Below, in pieces: positions 1 to 7,931 of a stretch of 25,066 nucleotides of DNA. The DNA comes from Flavobacteriaceae bacterium UBA7433 (GTDB lineage: Bacteria > Bacteroidota > Bacteroidia > Flavobacteriales > Flavobacteriaceae), in contig DLQL01000105.1 in NCBI GenBank assembly GCA_002477565.1, positions 1-25,066 on the forward strand, written 5' to 3'. A program made the translations under genes and the position numbers. Below the pieces are notes generated by a model. It made no database searches. It had not been told where the DNA came from and saw nothing but the letters and a program-made list of their open reading frames with translations. How positions within the stretch are numbered: the stretch's first letter is position 1; the number at the start of each line of letters is the position of its first letter.

Positions 1-699
1 CATCGCAGTACATTCCAAGTGCCAACCAGGAAAACCGTCACTCCAAGGAGAAGGCCAGCGCATGATGTGTTCTGGACTTGCTTTTTTCCAAAGTGCAAAA
101 TCTTGGGGGTTTTTCTTTTCAGATTGTCCGTCCAAAGCCCTTGTGTTGTGAACGGAATCTTCGATATCTCTTCCAGATAAAATGCCGTAATGCGCTGTTT
201 TGTTGTATTTCAATACGTCAAAATACACAGAGCCGTTGACCGTGTAGGCAAAGCCTTTGTCTTCAATGCCTTTGATCAGTTCAATTTGTTCAAGGATATG
301 TCCGGTAGCTGTGGGCTCAATGCTCGGAGGTAGGTTGTTGAATTTTTGAAGGATTTCGTGAAAATCAACGGTATAGCGCTGCACCACTTCCATCGGTTCT
401 AACTGTTCCAAACGCGCCTTTTTTGCAATGCGATCTTCTCCAGTATCCGCATCGTTTTCCAAATGCCCGACATCGGTAATGTTTCTTACATAGCGCACTT
501 TGTAACCCAAAAATTTCAAGTAGCGAAACACCGTGTCAAAGGATACAAAAGTTCGGACGTTTCCCAAATGAACATTGCTGTAAACCGTAGGCCCACACAC
601 ATACATACCAACGGAACCTTCGTTTAGCGGAGTGAAAATTTCTTTTTGTTTGCTTAAGGAATTGTATATTTTAAGCGGGTTTTCTATGTGTACATCCAT
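1..699 (-). CDS. cysS: Cysteinyl-tRNA synthetase, N-terminal part (runs off the window)
   Basis: Class I aminoacyl-tRNA synthetase that charges tRNA-Cys in the cytosol. The reading frame is open for 233 codons from the ATG at 699 to the window edge. I read the zinc-ligand context [10 protein letters not shown] (Cys about residue 35) followed directly by the HIGH-type signature HLGN (about 44-47), then [14 protein letters not shown]. The last residues visible are GWHLECTAM, the second zinc-ligand block of CysRS (usual form GWHIECSAM). The KMSKS loop and anticodon-binding domain lie outside the window, so this is about half of the expected protein. It is divergent from the 882-2888 gene. A weak -7 box (TATCTTTA, 729-736 on this strand) lies 30 bases upstream of the start. 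Identification is essentially certain from these motifs. Confidence 0.97.
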   Translation of the reverse strand, partial: MDVHIENPLKIYNSLSKQKEIFTPLNEGSVGMYVCGPTVYSNVHLGNVRTFVSFDTVFRYLKFLGYKVRYVRNITDVGHLENDADTGEDRIAKKARLEQLEPMEVVQRYTVDFHEILQKFNNLPPSIEPTATGHILEQIELIKGIEDKGFAYTVNGSVYFDVLKYNKTAHYGILSGRDIEDSVHNTRALDGQSEKKNPQDFALWKKASPEHIMRWPSPWSDGFPGWHLECTAM

Positions 700-837
700 C
701 TTGATACGAGCGTGTCTTTAAAAGTAGGTAAAGATAAAACAATTGGGACAATTTAAGCAATCCTATATTTTTTTATTTGGACTGTGAAGTGATCACAGGA
801 AATCAAACAAGCGCTGTGTCTGTTTGGTAATTTGTTG

Positions 838-845
838 TAAATTTG
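838..845 (+). promoter_or_regulatory. Bacteroidota -7 promoter box of the LtaS-like gene
   Basis: TAAATTTG matches the Bacteroidota -7 consensus TAnnTTTG exactly and ends 36 bases before the ATG at 882. No convincing TTTG -33 element at the normal distance is visible, so only the -7 part is claimed. Confidence 0.5.
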
Positions 846-881
846 ACCCCGATTTAACACACTCAGCAAAAAAAACAAAAA

Positions 882-2888
882 ATGAACAAAAAAATTCCAA
901 ATTACATCCAATATTTAGGGTTTCAAATCCTAACCGTTTTTGTTTATGCCCTACTCAATCGCACTGTTTTTTACCATTTTTTTGCGCACACAGAAAATGT
1001 TTCTGGCAAACTGCTAAGCGATGCTTTTTTGATTGGGATTCGATTTGACATCAAATTGGCAGTTCTCTTATTTTTTCCATTGGCACTTTTTATGCTGATT
1101 GTGAACACGAAATTCTTCCAACGTTCTTTTTATAAAAAACTCAGCAGTTTTTATGTGGTAACGGTCTATTTAGTTGTGACGTTGTTTTATCTTTTTGACT
1201 ACGGCTATTACAATTATCTAGACATACGACTCGATGCTACTTCCCTCCGATTTTTTGACGACATCCTTATTTCCAGTCAGGTTTTGTTAGAAAGCTATCC
1301 AATCGTTGAAGGAGGGCTTTTGTTGTTGGTGTTTTTGTTTGGGATTTATAAAATCAATGCATACGCTTATACTAAGTTGACAGATAAGACAGGGGAACTT
1401 ACAAAAAGAAAGAAGATTGTGTTTGGAATTGCGCTGTTTCTTTCCCTGTCTTTTGGTGTTTACAACAGTTTTTCCCACTACCCTTTGCGATGGAGTCAAG
1501 CTTTTTTTTCAAAACAAAATTCCGTCAATCAATTTGCTTTGAATCCCATTCTGTATTTTTTTGACAGTTTTGCGTTTCGAAATACGGGATTTGACGAAAA
1601 AGCCACAAGAGAGACCTATCCAGCAGTTGCACGTTTTTTAAATCTTTCAAAGAACCCGCTTTCGTATACGAGAACCGTTTCGTTTTCAAATGCCCATGCC
1701 GTCAAGCCCAACGTGGTTTTTGTCATGATGGAATCGGTTGGAGCCGCCGGAATGAGTGCTTATGGAAACCCCCTCAAAAGTACTCCTGTCATGGACAGTT
1801 TGACTGAAAAGAGTGCCCATTTTACGAATTTTTTCGTACACAAAGCAGGAACTGCGGGCAGTGTGTTTGCAAGTATTACAGGTTTGCCAGACATCGACAG
1901 GGTCAAAACCGCTTCTCGAAATCCTTTGGTAATCGACCAACGGATTTTGTTTGACCAATTTGAAGGTTATGAGAAAATGTACTTTATCGGTGGCAGTGCC
2001 AATTGGGCAAACATTCGCGGACTTCTCCAATCCAACATTGTCGATTTGGAGCTTTTTGAAGAAGGGAGCTACGAGGTTGAAAAAAGAGCCGATGTATGGG
2101 GCATGGACGATTACGAATTGTTCAAAGAGTCCGACAAAGAACTTGCAAGAAAACACGCAGAGAACAAGCCTTTTGTGGCTTATATTCAAACCGCTTCCAA
2201 TCACATGCCTTTTACAGTTCCTGACCAAAAAGAAAGCTACCGTCCACTGACAGAAGAAACTTTGGATCAAGAGGCATTTCAGAAGTCAGGGTTCAAATCC
2301 ATCGCGCAACTCAACGCGTTGAGGTATTTGGATTTTAACATTGAAGTCTTTCTAAAACGCGCACAAAAATCAGGCTATTACGACAATACAATTTTCTTGT
2401 TTTTTGGAGACCACAACACCGCTATGAACCCCTTTGACTTCATGAAACGAAAGGAGTATGCATTGGGCTTGAGTGTACACCATGTGCCCTTTTTTATCCA
2501 CGCACCCAACTATGTAAAATCAGGTGTTTTTGAAAAATACGGCAACTTACTTGATGTGTTTCCTACCGCTGCCGGTGTCGCTAAAATTCCACACACCAAC
2601 CACACGTTAGGGACAGACTTGCTGGCGCCTGGGCAAACTCGTTCTGCGGCTTTTCTCTATAAAAAAGTTTCTGGAGAACCCGCAATTCACCTTTTGGAAG
2701 ATGACTTTTGCTTTTCCAGAACACTGACTACAAATAAAACAGGACTGTACAGGTTGAACGCTGCCGAACTTGTGGACATAAAAGACAAAAACCCAACAAT
2801 CAATCAACACATGGACAGCTTGGTTCAGGCAGTCTACCAAAGTAGTAAATACCTGTATTACAACAACAAAAAGCCATTGAAAAAATAG
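882..2888 (+). CDS. LTA synthase/MdoB-type membrane sulfatase-fold phosphotransferase
   Basis: Inner-membrane protein of 668 aa with about five hydrophobic helices (roughly 10-32, 57-77, 88-107, 142-158, 178-195) and a large periplasmic sulfatase-fold domain (about 274-600). Alkaline-phosphatase/LtaS-type motifs are visible: VMMES (metal ligand Glu284), KAGTAGS with the likely nucleophile Thr324, SNHMPF (His441) and FFGDHN (Asp510, His511). In Firmicutes the family polymerises glycerol phosphate; in Gram-negatives relatives (OpgB/MdoB, EptA-like) move phosphoglycerol or related groups onto periplasmic glycans or lipids. The acceptor here cannot be read from sequence. The ATG at 882 gives a normal length and leads straight into the first helix. 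It is a single gene, divergent from cysS and convergent with the Lrp gene. Confidence 0.9.
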   Translation: MNKKIPNYIQYLGFQILTVFVYALLNRTVFYHFFAHTENVSGKLLSDAFLIGIRFDIKLAVLLFFPLALFMLIVNTKFFQRSFYKKLSSFYVVTVYLVVTLFYLFDYGYYNYLDIRLDATSLRFFDDILISSQVLLESYPIVEGGLLLLVFLFGIYKINAYAYTKLTDKTGELTKRKKIVFGIALFLSLSFGVYNSFSHYPLRWSQAFFSKQNSVNQFALNPILYFFDSFAFRNTGFDEKATRETYPAVARFLNLSKNPLSYTRTVSFSNAHAVKPNVVFVMMESVGAAGMSAYGNPLKSTPVMDSLTEKSAHFTNFFVHKAGTAGSVFASITGLPDIDRVKTASRNPLVIDQRILFDQFEGYEKMYFIGGSANWANIRGLLQSNIVDLELFEEGSYEVEKRADVWGMDDYELFKESDKELARKHAENKPFVAYIQTASNHMPFTVPDQKESYRPLTEETLDQEAFQKSGFKSIAQLNALRYLDFNIEVFLKRAQKSGYYDNTIFLFFGDHNTAMNPFDFMKRKEYALGLSVHHVPFFIHAPNYVKSGVFEKYGNLLDVFPTAAGVAKIPHTNHTLGTDLLAPGQTRSAAFLYKKVSGEPAIHLLEDDFCFSRTLTTNKTGLYRLNAAELVDIKDKNPTINQHMDSLVQAVYQSSKYLYYNNKKPLKK

Positions 2889-2931
2889 CTTTTTGTCAGG
2901 TTTTATGAATTGTTGTTTGTGGTTATAGAGC

Positions 2932-3411
2932 TTAGTAATCTCTAAAAATTGCGTGCATCATTCTCTTCTTATCGTTGATGCTTTCTTCTAATGAAATCAT
3001 CGTCTCAGTTCTGTTGACCCCTGAGATGTCATCAATTTTAAAAATGATGTTTTTTGCATCTTCTGTATCTTTGGCTCTAATCTTGCAAAAGATATTAAAC
3101 TTTCCAGCCGTTACGTATGCAACCGTCACATTTGGAATCAGTCTCAAACTGCTGATTACTTCTTTGGTCATGGATGTTTTTTCCAAGTAAACTCCAATAT
3201 GAGCGATAAAAGCATAGCCCATTTTTTCGTAATCTAAAGTGAGCGTGGATCCTTTGATAATTCCCTCCTCTTCCATTTTCTTGACACGAACATGAATGGT
3301 TCCAGCAGAAACCAATAATTTTTTTGCAATGTCTGTGAAAGGAGTTCGTGCGTTGTCAATCAACATGTCTAAAATTTGGTGATCAACTTCATCTAAATTG
3401 TATTTTTTCAT
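2932..3411 (-). CDS. Lrp/AsnC family transcriptional regulator
   Basis: A 159-aa cytosolic DNA-binding regulator with the two-part Lrp/AsnC build. Residues 1-65 form the winged helix-turn-helix (DEVDHQILDMLIDNARTPFT, then IAKKLLVSAGTIHVRVKKME, EEGIIKGSTLTLD). Residues about 70-150 form the ligand-binding/oligomerisation (RAM) domain, with the family-typical IPNVTVAYVTAGKFNIF and an acidic tail. Such proteins usually sense amino acids and bind DNA as dimers to octamers; the effector is not predictable here. It lies 83 bases downstream of the M14 gene on the same strand, but a promoter in the gap (3445-3471) suggests it can be transcribed alone. Gene end is 43 bases from the convergent LtaS-like gene; no clear hairpin terminator is seen there. 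Confidence 0.93.
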   Translation of the reverse strand: MKKYNLDEVDHQILDMLIDNARTPFTDIAKKLLVSAGTIHVRVKKMEEEGIIKGSTLTLDYEKMGYAFIAHIGVYLEKTSMTKEVISSLRLIPNVTVAYVTAGKFNIFCKIRAKDTEDAKNIIFKIDDISGVNRTETMISLEESINDKKRMMHAIFRDY

Positions 3412-3444
3412 AGCTAATTAATTATCAGATAAAACGTATAAATA

Positions 3445-3471
3445 CAAAATTACTAAAATATTTTTACCAAA
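3445..3471 (-). promoter_or_regulatory. Promoter of the Lrp/AsnC gene
   Basis: On the minus strand TTTG (3471-3468) is followed after 15 bases by TAATTTTG (3452-3445), a fit to TAnnTTTG. The -7 box ends 33 bases before the ATG at 3411. The spacer is slightly shorter than usual. Confidence 0.5.
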
Positions 3472-3494
3472 AATAGATTTATGTTACGAAATAT

Positions 3495-4589
3495 TCAAAA
3501 AAGTGTGTTTTTTAAAGGTTGTTTTTTCAAGTCCAGTTCTTTGTGGCCGATGTTGGCAGAAAGGTCACCTCTTGCGGCTTCTTTTTTCTCCAAATGCACT
3601 TGCTTGTTTTTGACTATATAATCGTACTGAAAAGCAATATCTAATACTGCTCCTTCTTCTGTCAGTACATTTCTACAAATGATGTCGAAACAATCACTCG
3701 CATTATTGGGAATGCCAAAATAAGGTGCGTAATTGGAGAAATTATTCGTTTCGCTCAAGAAATAAAGACCTTGCAAGATGGCGTAAAAATTAAATTTTCG
3801 CACCAATTCTCGGTCATAGTCGTCGTAATAATGACCCGCTTCAATTAAAATAGTGTTGTGGCCCATTTTTTGAAAATTGTCCCCGGTGGCAGTGGGGTAA
3901 AATTCATCCGTGTAACGACCGATGTGATTCGGAATGAGCTCAGATAAGAATGCATTCATTGAACTGATTACACTCATGGTTTCTGTACGTCCCTTGGTCA
4001 AAGTTCGGTTTGAGTCTTCAGAAGGTGCTAAAAAAGAGACAGCAGCAGGGTTTTTGGTACCTTCTACGTTGAATATGGTTCGTTGGTCGTGTAGGTTGAA
4101 ACAAAATTCAGGATTGAAAGTGTCCAACAAATTACGCAAAATCTTACTTTCCTTAGCAATCAATGCCACGGCATCTCTGTTCAAATCAACTCCATTGGCA
4201 TTTACACGCGTATAGGCATCGGCACCATCAGGATTTAGTATGGGTACAAAAACAAGGCTGCACTTGTTTAGAATGGCTGTTTTTATGTGGTCTAAATTTT
4301 CAGGATGGTCTAGAAACTTAAACAAGTCAAACAGCGCCTTGGTCCCTGTACTTTCGTTGCCATGCATTTGAGACCATAGCAAAATCTTTCGCGGTCCATT
4401 GCCAATTTGAACAGAATAGATGGGGATGTTTTTTTCGGAACTTCCTACTTGTTTGGTCGAAAACAACGTGTTGTCCATCGCGTTTATCAAAGGAGCAATC
4501 GTATCATAAGGAATGCGGCGTCCAAAAAGCGCTTTTTCAAAATGATTCGCATACCAGTTTTCTAAAAGTGACAAGGGTAATTTTTTCAT
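3495..4589 (-). CDS. M14 family zinc carboxypeptidase-like protein
   Basis: A 364-aa protein with a complete M14 metallopeptidase active site: HGNE (zinc ligands His76 and Glu79), NPDGADAYTR and NGVDLNRD (substrate carboxylate/catalytic Arg region, about 119-139), NLHDQR (third zinc ligand His167) and ILIEAGHYYDDYDRE (catalytic Glu250). There is no signal peptide or lipobox, so a cytosolic enzyme is expected, acting on small peptides or peptide-like amides; the substrate is unknown. The frame stays open up to a TTG at 4664, but that extension would run through the two TACATTTG boxes; the ATG at 4587-4589 begins a typical N-terminus (MKKLPLSLLENWY) and is preferred. Its neighbours are the Lrp gene downstream and an XRE regulator transcribed divergently. 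Confidence 0.88.
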   Translation of the reverse strand: MKKLPLSLLENWYANHFEKALFGRRIPYDTIAPLINAMDNTLFSTKQVGSSEKNIPIYSVQIGNGPRKILLWSQMHGNESTGTKALFDLFKFLDHPENLDHIKTAILNKCSLVFVPILNPDGADAYTRVNANGVDLNRDAVALIAKESKILRNLLDTFNPEFCFNLHDQRTIFNVEGTKNPAAVSFLAPSEDSNRTLTKGRTETMSVISSMNAFLSELIPNHIGRYTDEFYPTATGDNFQKMGHNTILIEAGHYYDDYDRELVRKFNFYAILQGLYFLSETNNFSNYAPYFGIPNNASDCFDIICRNVLTEEGAVLDIAFQYDYIVKNKQVHLEKKEAARGDLSANIGHKELDLKKQPLKNTLF

Positions 4590-4590
4590 A

Positions 4591-4626
4591 TTACAAATGT
4601 AAATAATCTTGTGTTTACAAATGTAA
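4591..4626. repeat. 12-bp direct repeat in the M14/XRE divergent spacer
   Basis: TTACAAATGTAA occurs exactly at 4591-4602 and again at 4615-4626, 24 bases start to start (little over two helical turns). Each copy contains a -7 box on the minus strand and is nearly self-complementary (only the central AA/TT differ), so it could also bind a dimeric regulator. Confidence 0.75.
4594..4625 (-). promoter_or_regulatory. Promoter of the M14 gene with duplicated TACATTTG box
   Basis: Two exact TACATTTG boxes lie on the minus strand at 4625-4618 and 4601-4594. The proximal one ends only four bases before the ATG at 4589, which would give a leaderless transcript; the TTTG of the distal copy then sits 16 bases upstream and could act as its -33 element. 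Alternatively each box is its own -7, or the repeat is an operator. Confidence 0.55.
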
Positions 4627-4824
4627 CTATCTTGCAGAGTCTTTAGGTCTATGTATGTAAACAAATCTCGCTTCCGTTTCCTTCAATTTTCAATTCTCTT
4701 GTTGCTTAGGTGAGAAAAGACAACAGCTTAGGTACTTTTATATGTTAAAATATTAAAAAAGAATACATTAAGTTATGTAGTATAAAGTTTTAATTTAATA
4801 ATACACCAAGTCTTTGCAAAGAAA

Positions 4825-4872
4825 TTTGTCCAGTGAACAAAAAAAAACTACATTTGTGAACACTTAAATTTG
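4825..4872 (+). promoter_or_regulatory. Promoter of the XRE regulator gene
   Basis: TTTG (4825-4828), a 20-base spacer and TACATTTG (4849-4856) make a textbook Bacteroidota promoter. A second box TAAATTTG (4865-4872) ends five bases before the ATG at 4878. The sequence TACATTTGTGAACAC (4849-4863) recurs with one mismatch in the M14 promoter on the opposite strand. Confidence 0.7.
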
Positions 4873-4877
4873 TTACA

Positions 4878-5309
4878 ATGTTAAACAATCAAGCTTTTGC
4901 AACAAGACTAAAAAAAATCATGGATTACTACAGCTTGTCTGCAGCTTCATTTGCGGAATCTATTGAAGTTCCGAGGTCTAGTATCTCCCACATCGCATCT
5001 GGAAGAAACAAACCTAGTTTGGATTTTGTGTTGAAAATAACAGAAACATACAATGAGGTTGATTTGCAGTGGCTTTTAAAAGGATTGGGCATTTTTCCAA
5101 AAAGCAATCTTAGCACGCAGTCCCCTAGCCCAAAAACAAAGAACCAATTGAGTCAAAAAACCTCCGAATTGGAATTGCTAGCTTCGGCACAAACGACCTC
5201 AGCCTCAGTCTCCGCTTCTTTTTCAAAGGGCGTAGGGATTGAAAAAGTTCTTGTGTTTTATGCAGATGGAACTTTTGAAGCCTATACACCCAACAAACAA
5301 ACCATTTAG
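4878..5309 (+). CDS. XRE-family helix-turn-helix regulator
   Basis: A 143-aa cytosolic protein. Residues about 5-72 form a Cro/C1-type HTH (FATRLKKIMDYYSLSAASFA, then ESIEVPRSSISHIASGRNKP and SLDFVLKI). A Ser/Thr/Gln-rich, low-complexity linker (about 76-116) follows, and then a short conserved C-terminal piece (GIEKVLVFYADGTFEAYTP) that I know from many flavobacterial regulators of this kind; its role is not known to me. Targets are unknown. Because it is divergent from the M14 gene and both promoters share a repeated element, control of itself and of the M14 gene is a reasonable inference. No toxin or antitoxin partner gene is next to it. Confidence 0.85.
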   Translation: MLNNQAFATRLKKIMDYYSLSAASFAESIEVPRSSISHIASGRNKPSLDFVLKITETYNEVDLQWLLKGLGIFPKSNLSTQSPSPKTKNQLSQKTSELELLASAQTTSASVSASFSKGVGIEKVLVFYADGTFEAYTPNKQTI

Positions 5310-5367
5310 AACTCCGCTGTTTGTCTCTTCCAAAACATCTCGTCGACTTCCTTGTCAAGCCTTCGGT

Positions 5368-7824
5368 TTATTCAATCAATTGTGACAATGCGCTGTTTGC
5401 AATTGCCATCAATTCTTTTTGACGGGAATTCTGACTTCTTTCCTGCTCGTAGGCGATTTCTCTGAGCATGCGAATCGCCTCTAAATGAAAGTTGTAGCTA
5501 CGGAATTCTTGTCCTTTGACAACAAGGTCATTGGCCAAATTCGTTATTGCTTTCACATTGTTTGATGCCGCCACCCATTCAAACGCATTTTTGTAGAGTT
5601 CCTTGGTTTTATTGTTATTGCTTAGGTACAAACCTTGTACGATGTAGTTGGCGACAAATGCCATTTCAGATGCTTCTTTGGCCTCTATATACAATTTGGT
5701 CAGTGGAATTGCGATGGACTCTTTGACACTTGAGGGGAGGAATTTTGCTTTGTCCATGGCTGATTTTGTATCCAAGTAATACAATGCCTCTAAGGCACTT
5801 GCTTTGACCGCATTGGACGGACTGTCTACAGATTTTTCAAAGAAATATTGGTAATCAAAATACACCAATTTCCCCAACACCTTGATAGCTGCTGCTTTTA
5901 CAGCATTGTTTTGACTGTTTTTAGCAAGGGATTCAATTTTTTTGATGACCTGTCGCTTTGAGTATTTGTAGCTGAGATCAATCTGTTCCAGTGCGATGAT
6001 TTGCAAGGGTGCATAAGCATCGTCAAGTGCCGAAACAAGAAGTTTGAAGACTTCTTTGTCCTCTTGGTGTTTGGAGAGGGCAAGCAAAGCCTCTTTGCGA
6101 TCTGCAATATGGGTTGCATGCTTGTACTGGTACATGTAGGTTCTCTGAGTTTTGTTTTCGATAAAATCACCCAACACTACATGATCAGTATTGACTTGTA
6201 CCCATTCAGGGGTTTTGTTGTAAGCAAAGGTAAAAGAACTTTCTTCTTCTTTGACAAATACCTGCTGCACTGTTTTGAGCCCGTTCTCATGCAGCACGAT
6301 CTCCAAGGGAAAATAAAACACTTCGCCTTGCTGTCTCAAATTGACCGTCACTGTTTTTTCCAACAAATTGTAATCGTAAGTGACATGTACCACGGGATGT
6401 CCTCCTTTGAAAAACCATTGATCGAAGAACCAACCGAGTGCCCTTCCAGATACGTCTTCAAATGCCATTCGCAATTGCGCCGTTTCAGCAGCAGCATAGG
6501 CATGTGTCTTTAGATACTGCTGCAATCCTTTGAAAAAAGCTTTGTCTCCGAGCAGGTCTTTTAGCATGTGAAATACCAAAGCCCCTTTTTCTTGTCTTCC
6601 CTCTTTCAAAAATAGTTGGCTGTCGGAATTTTGCTCCACCAAACTTTGTTGCGTGTTTGCACTCGACCTGTAAAGAGCAGCTATCTTTTGCAAGTATGCA
6701 TCTGCTGCGTTTTGTCCGTGTTTCTGTTTCATCCACAAATACGCTGCGTATTCTCCAAAACCTTCGTTCCAAGACATTTCGCTCCAACTTTTAGGACCTA
6801 CAAAACTACCGAACCATTGCTGAAATAAGCGGTTTGCAATGACAGGCTCCCACAAATTGCCATCCACCAAATCACCTTCAGATTGGTAGGAGGCATCTGA
6901 AAATACAGAAACCGATGTATACGCCTTCGCATCTTCTATAAGATTGTGAACAACCACTTGACTGTATTGATCCCAAACAAAATCAATTCCCAAAATTTCA
7001 GAGAAGAATTGCATCATTTGAGGTGTGTTTCCGAAAACTTGTTTTGCTAAGCCTTCCTTGCTTTTATCTACGTAGTAGTTGATGTCTTTGCCTCTCCATG
7101 TCTCTTTGACCACTGCAAATTCTCCAACCACTATAAAAAACAAATGGGGAGCATTTTTGCGGTCCAACCTCCAATGGTCTTGGCGCTCCCCATTGGGAAG
7201 TACTGTTTTAGCAACCAATGTCCCGTTGGAAAGAGTTGTCAACAAATTCGGGACAGTCAGAAATATTTCCTGAAGGTTTTTTTGGCTGGGACTGTTCAGT
7301 GTCGGAAACCAAAAACCCTTTGCGTCTGCAATGCTTTGTGTCCATATTTGCGTGGGAATTTCTTTTTGATTCGCTAAAGGATTGACAAAATTCAAAGCTG
7401 GAATTTTACTTCCGAGTTCATTTAACTTTTTGAATGTTTTTTGAGATTTGACATTGTAAGAAACCGTGAGCTGTAAGGTGTCTTCTCGATGGTAAGTCTT
7501 GTGCAAGTCGATGTGTATTTGCTCTCCGTCGTAATGGTAGTCAAGTATCTTGTCCAAACTACTTACTTTTTGGACCGTTATATTTTTGGCGTCCAAAACA
7601 ATGTGTTGGGCTTTGTAAAAATGAGGACTTGCTGAAAGAACCGCTTCGCCATAGAGGTGTTTTTCCGAAAAGTCAAAGCGGATTTTCAACTGAGTGCGGT
7701 GAAGGTCAAAGGTTTTTTCAGTAATTGTTGTATTGGGAACATGGGTGTTTTTCAAAGATTGTTGCGCATTTGAAAAAGAAGCAACCGATAAAAAAAACAA
7801 ACAAATCTTTTTCTGAAAACGCAT
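5368..7824 (-). CDS. Exported M1-aminopeptidase homologue lacking the active site, with HEAT-like C-terminus
   Basis: An 818-aa protein with a Sec signal peptide (MRFQKKICLFFLSVASFSNA, cleavage about 20/21), so periplasmic or outer-surface. Residues 35-240 resemble the M1 N-terminal saddle and 250-480 the thermolysin-like catalytic domain: IANRLFQQWFGSFVGPKSWS then MSWNEGFGEYAAYLW align plainly with the M1 signature. The zinc motif HExxH is NRLFQ (331-335), so two zinc ligands and the general-base Glu are gone; only the third ligand, Glu354, remains at the correct spacing. The substrate motif GxMEN reads NLIED (about 294-298) and the catalytic Tyr before EKG is Gln411. Residues about 575-700 look like HEAT repeats. 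It follows the patatin gene on the same strand (107-base gap). A non-enzymatic binding or scaffolding role is inferred. Confidence 0.9.
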   Translation of the reverse strand: MRFQKKICLFFLSVASFSNAQQSLKNTHVPNTTITEKTFDLHRTQLKIRFDFSEKHLYGEAVLSASPHFYKAQHIVLDAKNITVQKVSSLDKILDYHYDGEQIHIDLHKTYHREDTLQLTVSYNVKSQKTFKKLNELGSKIPALNFVNPLANQKEIPTQIWTQSIADAKGFWFPTLNSPSQKNLQEIFLTVPNLLTTLSNGTLVAKTVLPNGERQDHWRLDRKNAPHLFFIVVGEFAVVKETWRGKDINYYVDKSKEGLAKQVFGNTPQMMQFFSEILGIDFVWDQYSQVVVHNLIEDAKAYTSVSVFSDASYQSEGDLVDGNLWEPVIANRLFQQWFGSFVGPKSWSEMSWNEGFGEYAAYLWMKQKHGQNAADAYLQKIAALYRSSANTQQSLVEQNSDSQLFLKEGRQEKGALVFHMLKDLLGDKAFFKGLQQYLKTHAYAAAETAQLRMAFEDVSGRALGWFFDQWFFKGGHPVVHVTYDYNLLEKTVTVNLRQQGEVFYFPLEIVLHENGLKTVQQVFVKEEESSFTFAYNKTPEWVQVNTDHVVLGDFIENKTQRTYMYQYKHATHIADRKEALLALSKHQEDKEVFKLLVSALDDAYAPLQIIALEQIDLSYKYSKRQVIKKIESLAKNSQNNAVKAAAIKVLGKLVYFDYQYFFEKSVDSPSNAVKASALEALYYLDTKSAMDKAKFLPSSVKESIAIPLTKLYIEAKEASEMAFVANYIVQGLYLSNNNKTKELYKNAFEWVAASNNVKAITNLANDLVVKGQEFRSYNFHLEAIRMLREIAYEQERSQNSRQKELMAIANSALSQLIE

Positions 7825-7931
7825 TGGCAGGGATATTTTTGATTGTAAAAATAGAAATACTTGGTAAAATTGCCCTATAATTTAATGTTAAATACAATTT
7901 TAACCTTTGCCGAATTCATTGCACCCGATTC

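Noticed and set aside
1686..2270. 194-codon minus-strand frame inside the LtaS-like gene
   Set aside because: It lies wholly opposite the catalytic sulfatase-fold region, has no known motifs and no promoter; a shadow of the real gene.
4590..4664. N-terminal extension of the M14 protein from a TTG at 4664
   Set aside because: The extra residues have no family similarity and the DNA contains two -7 promoter boxes; the ATG at 4589 is better.
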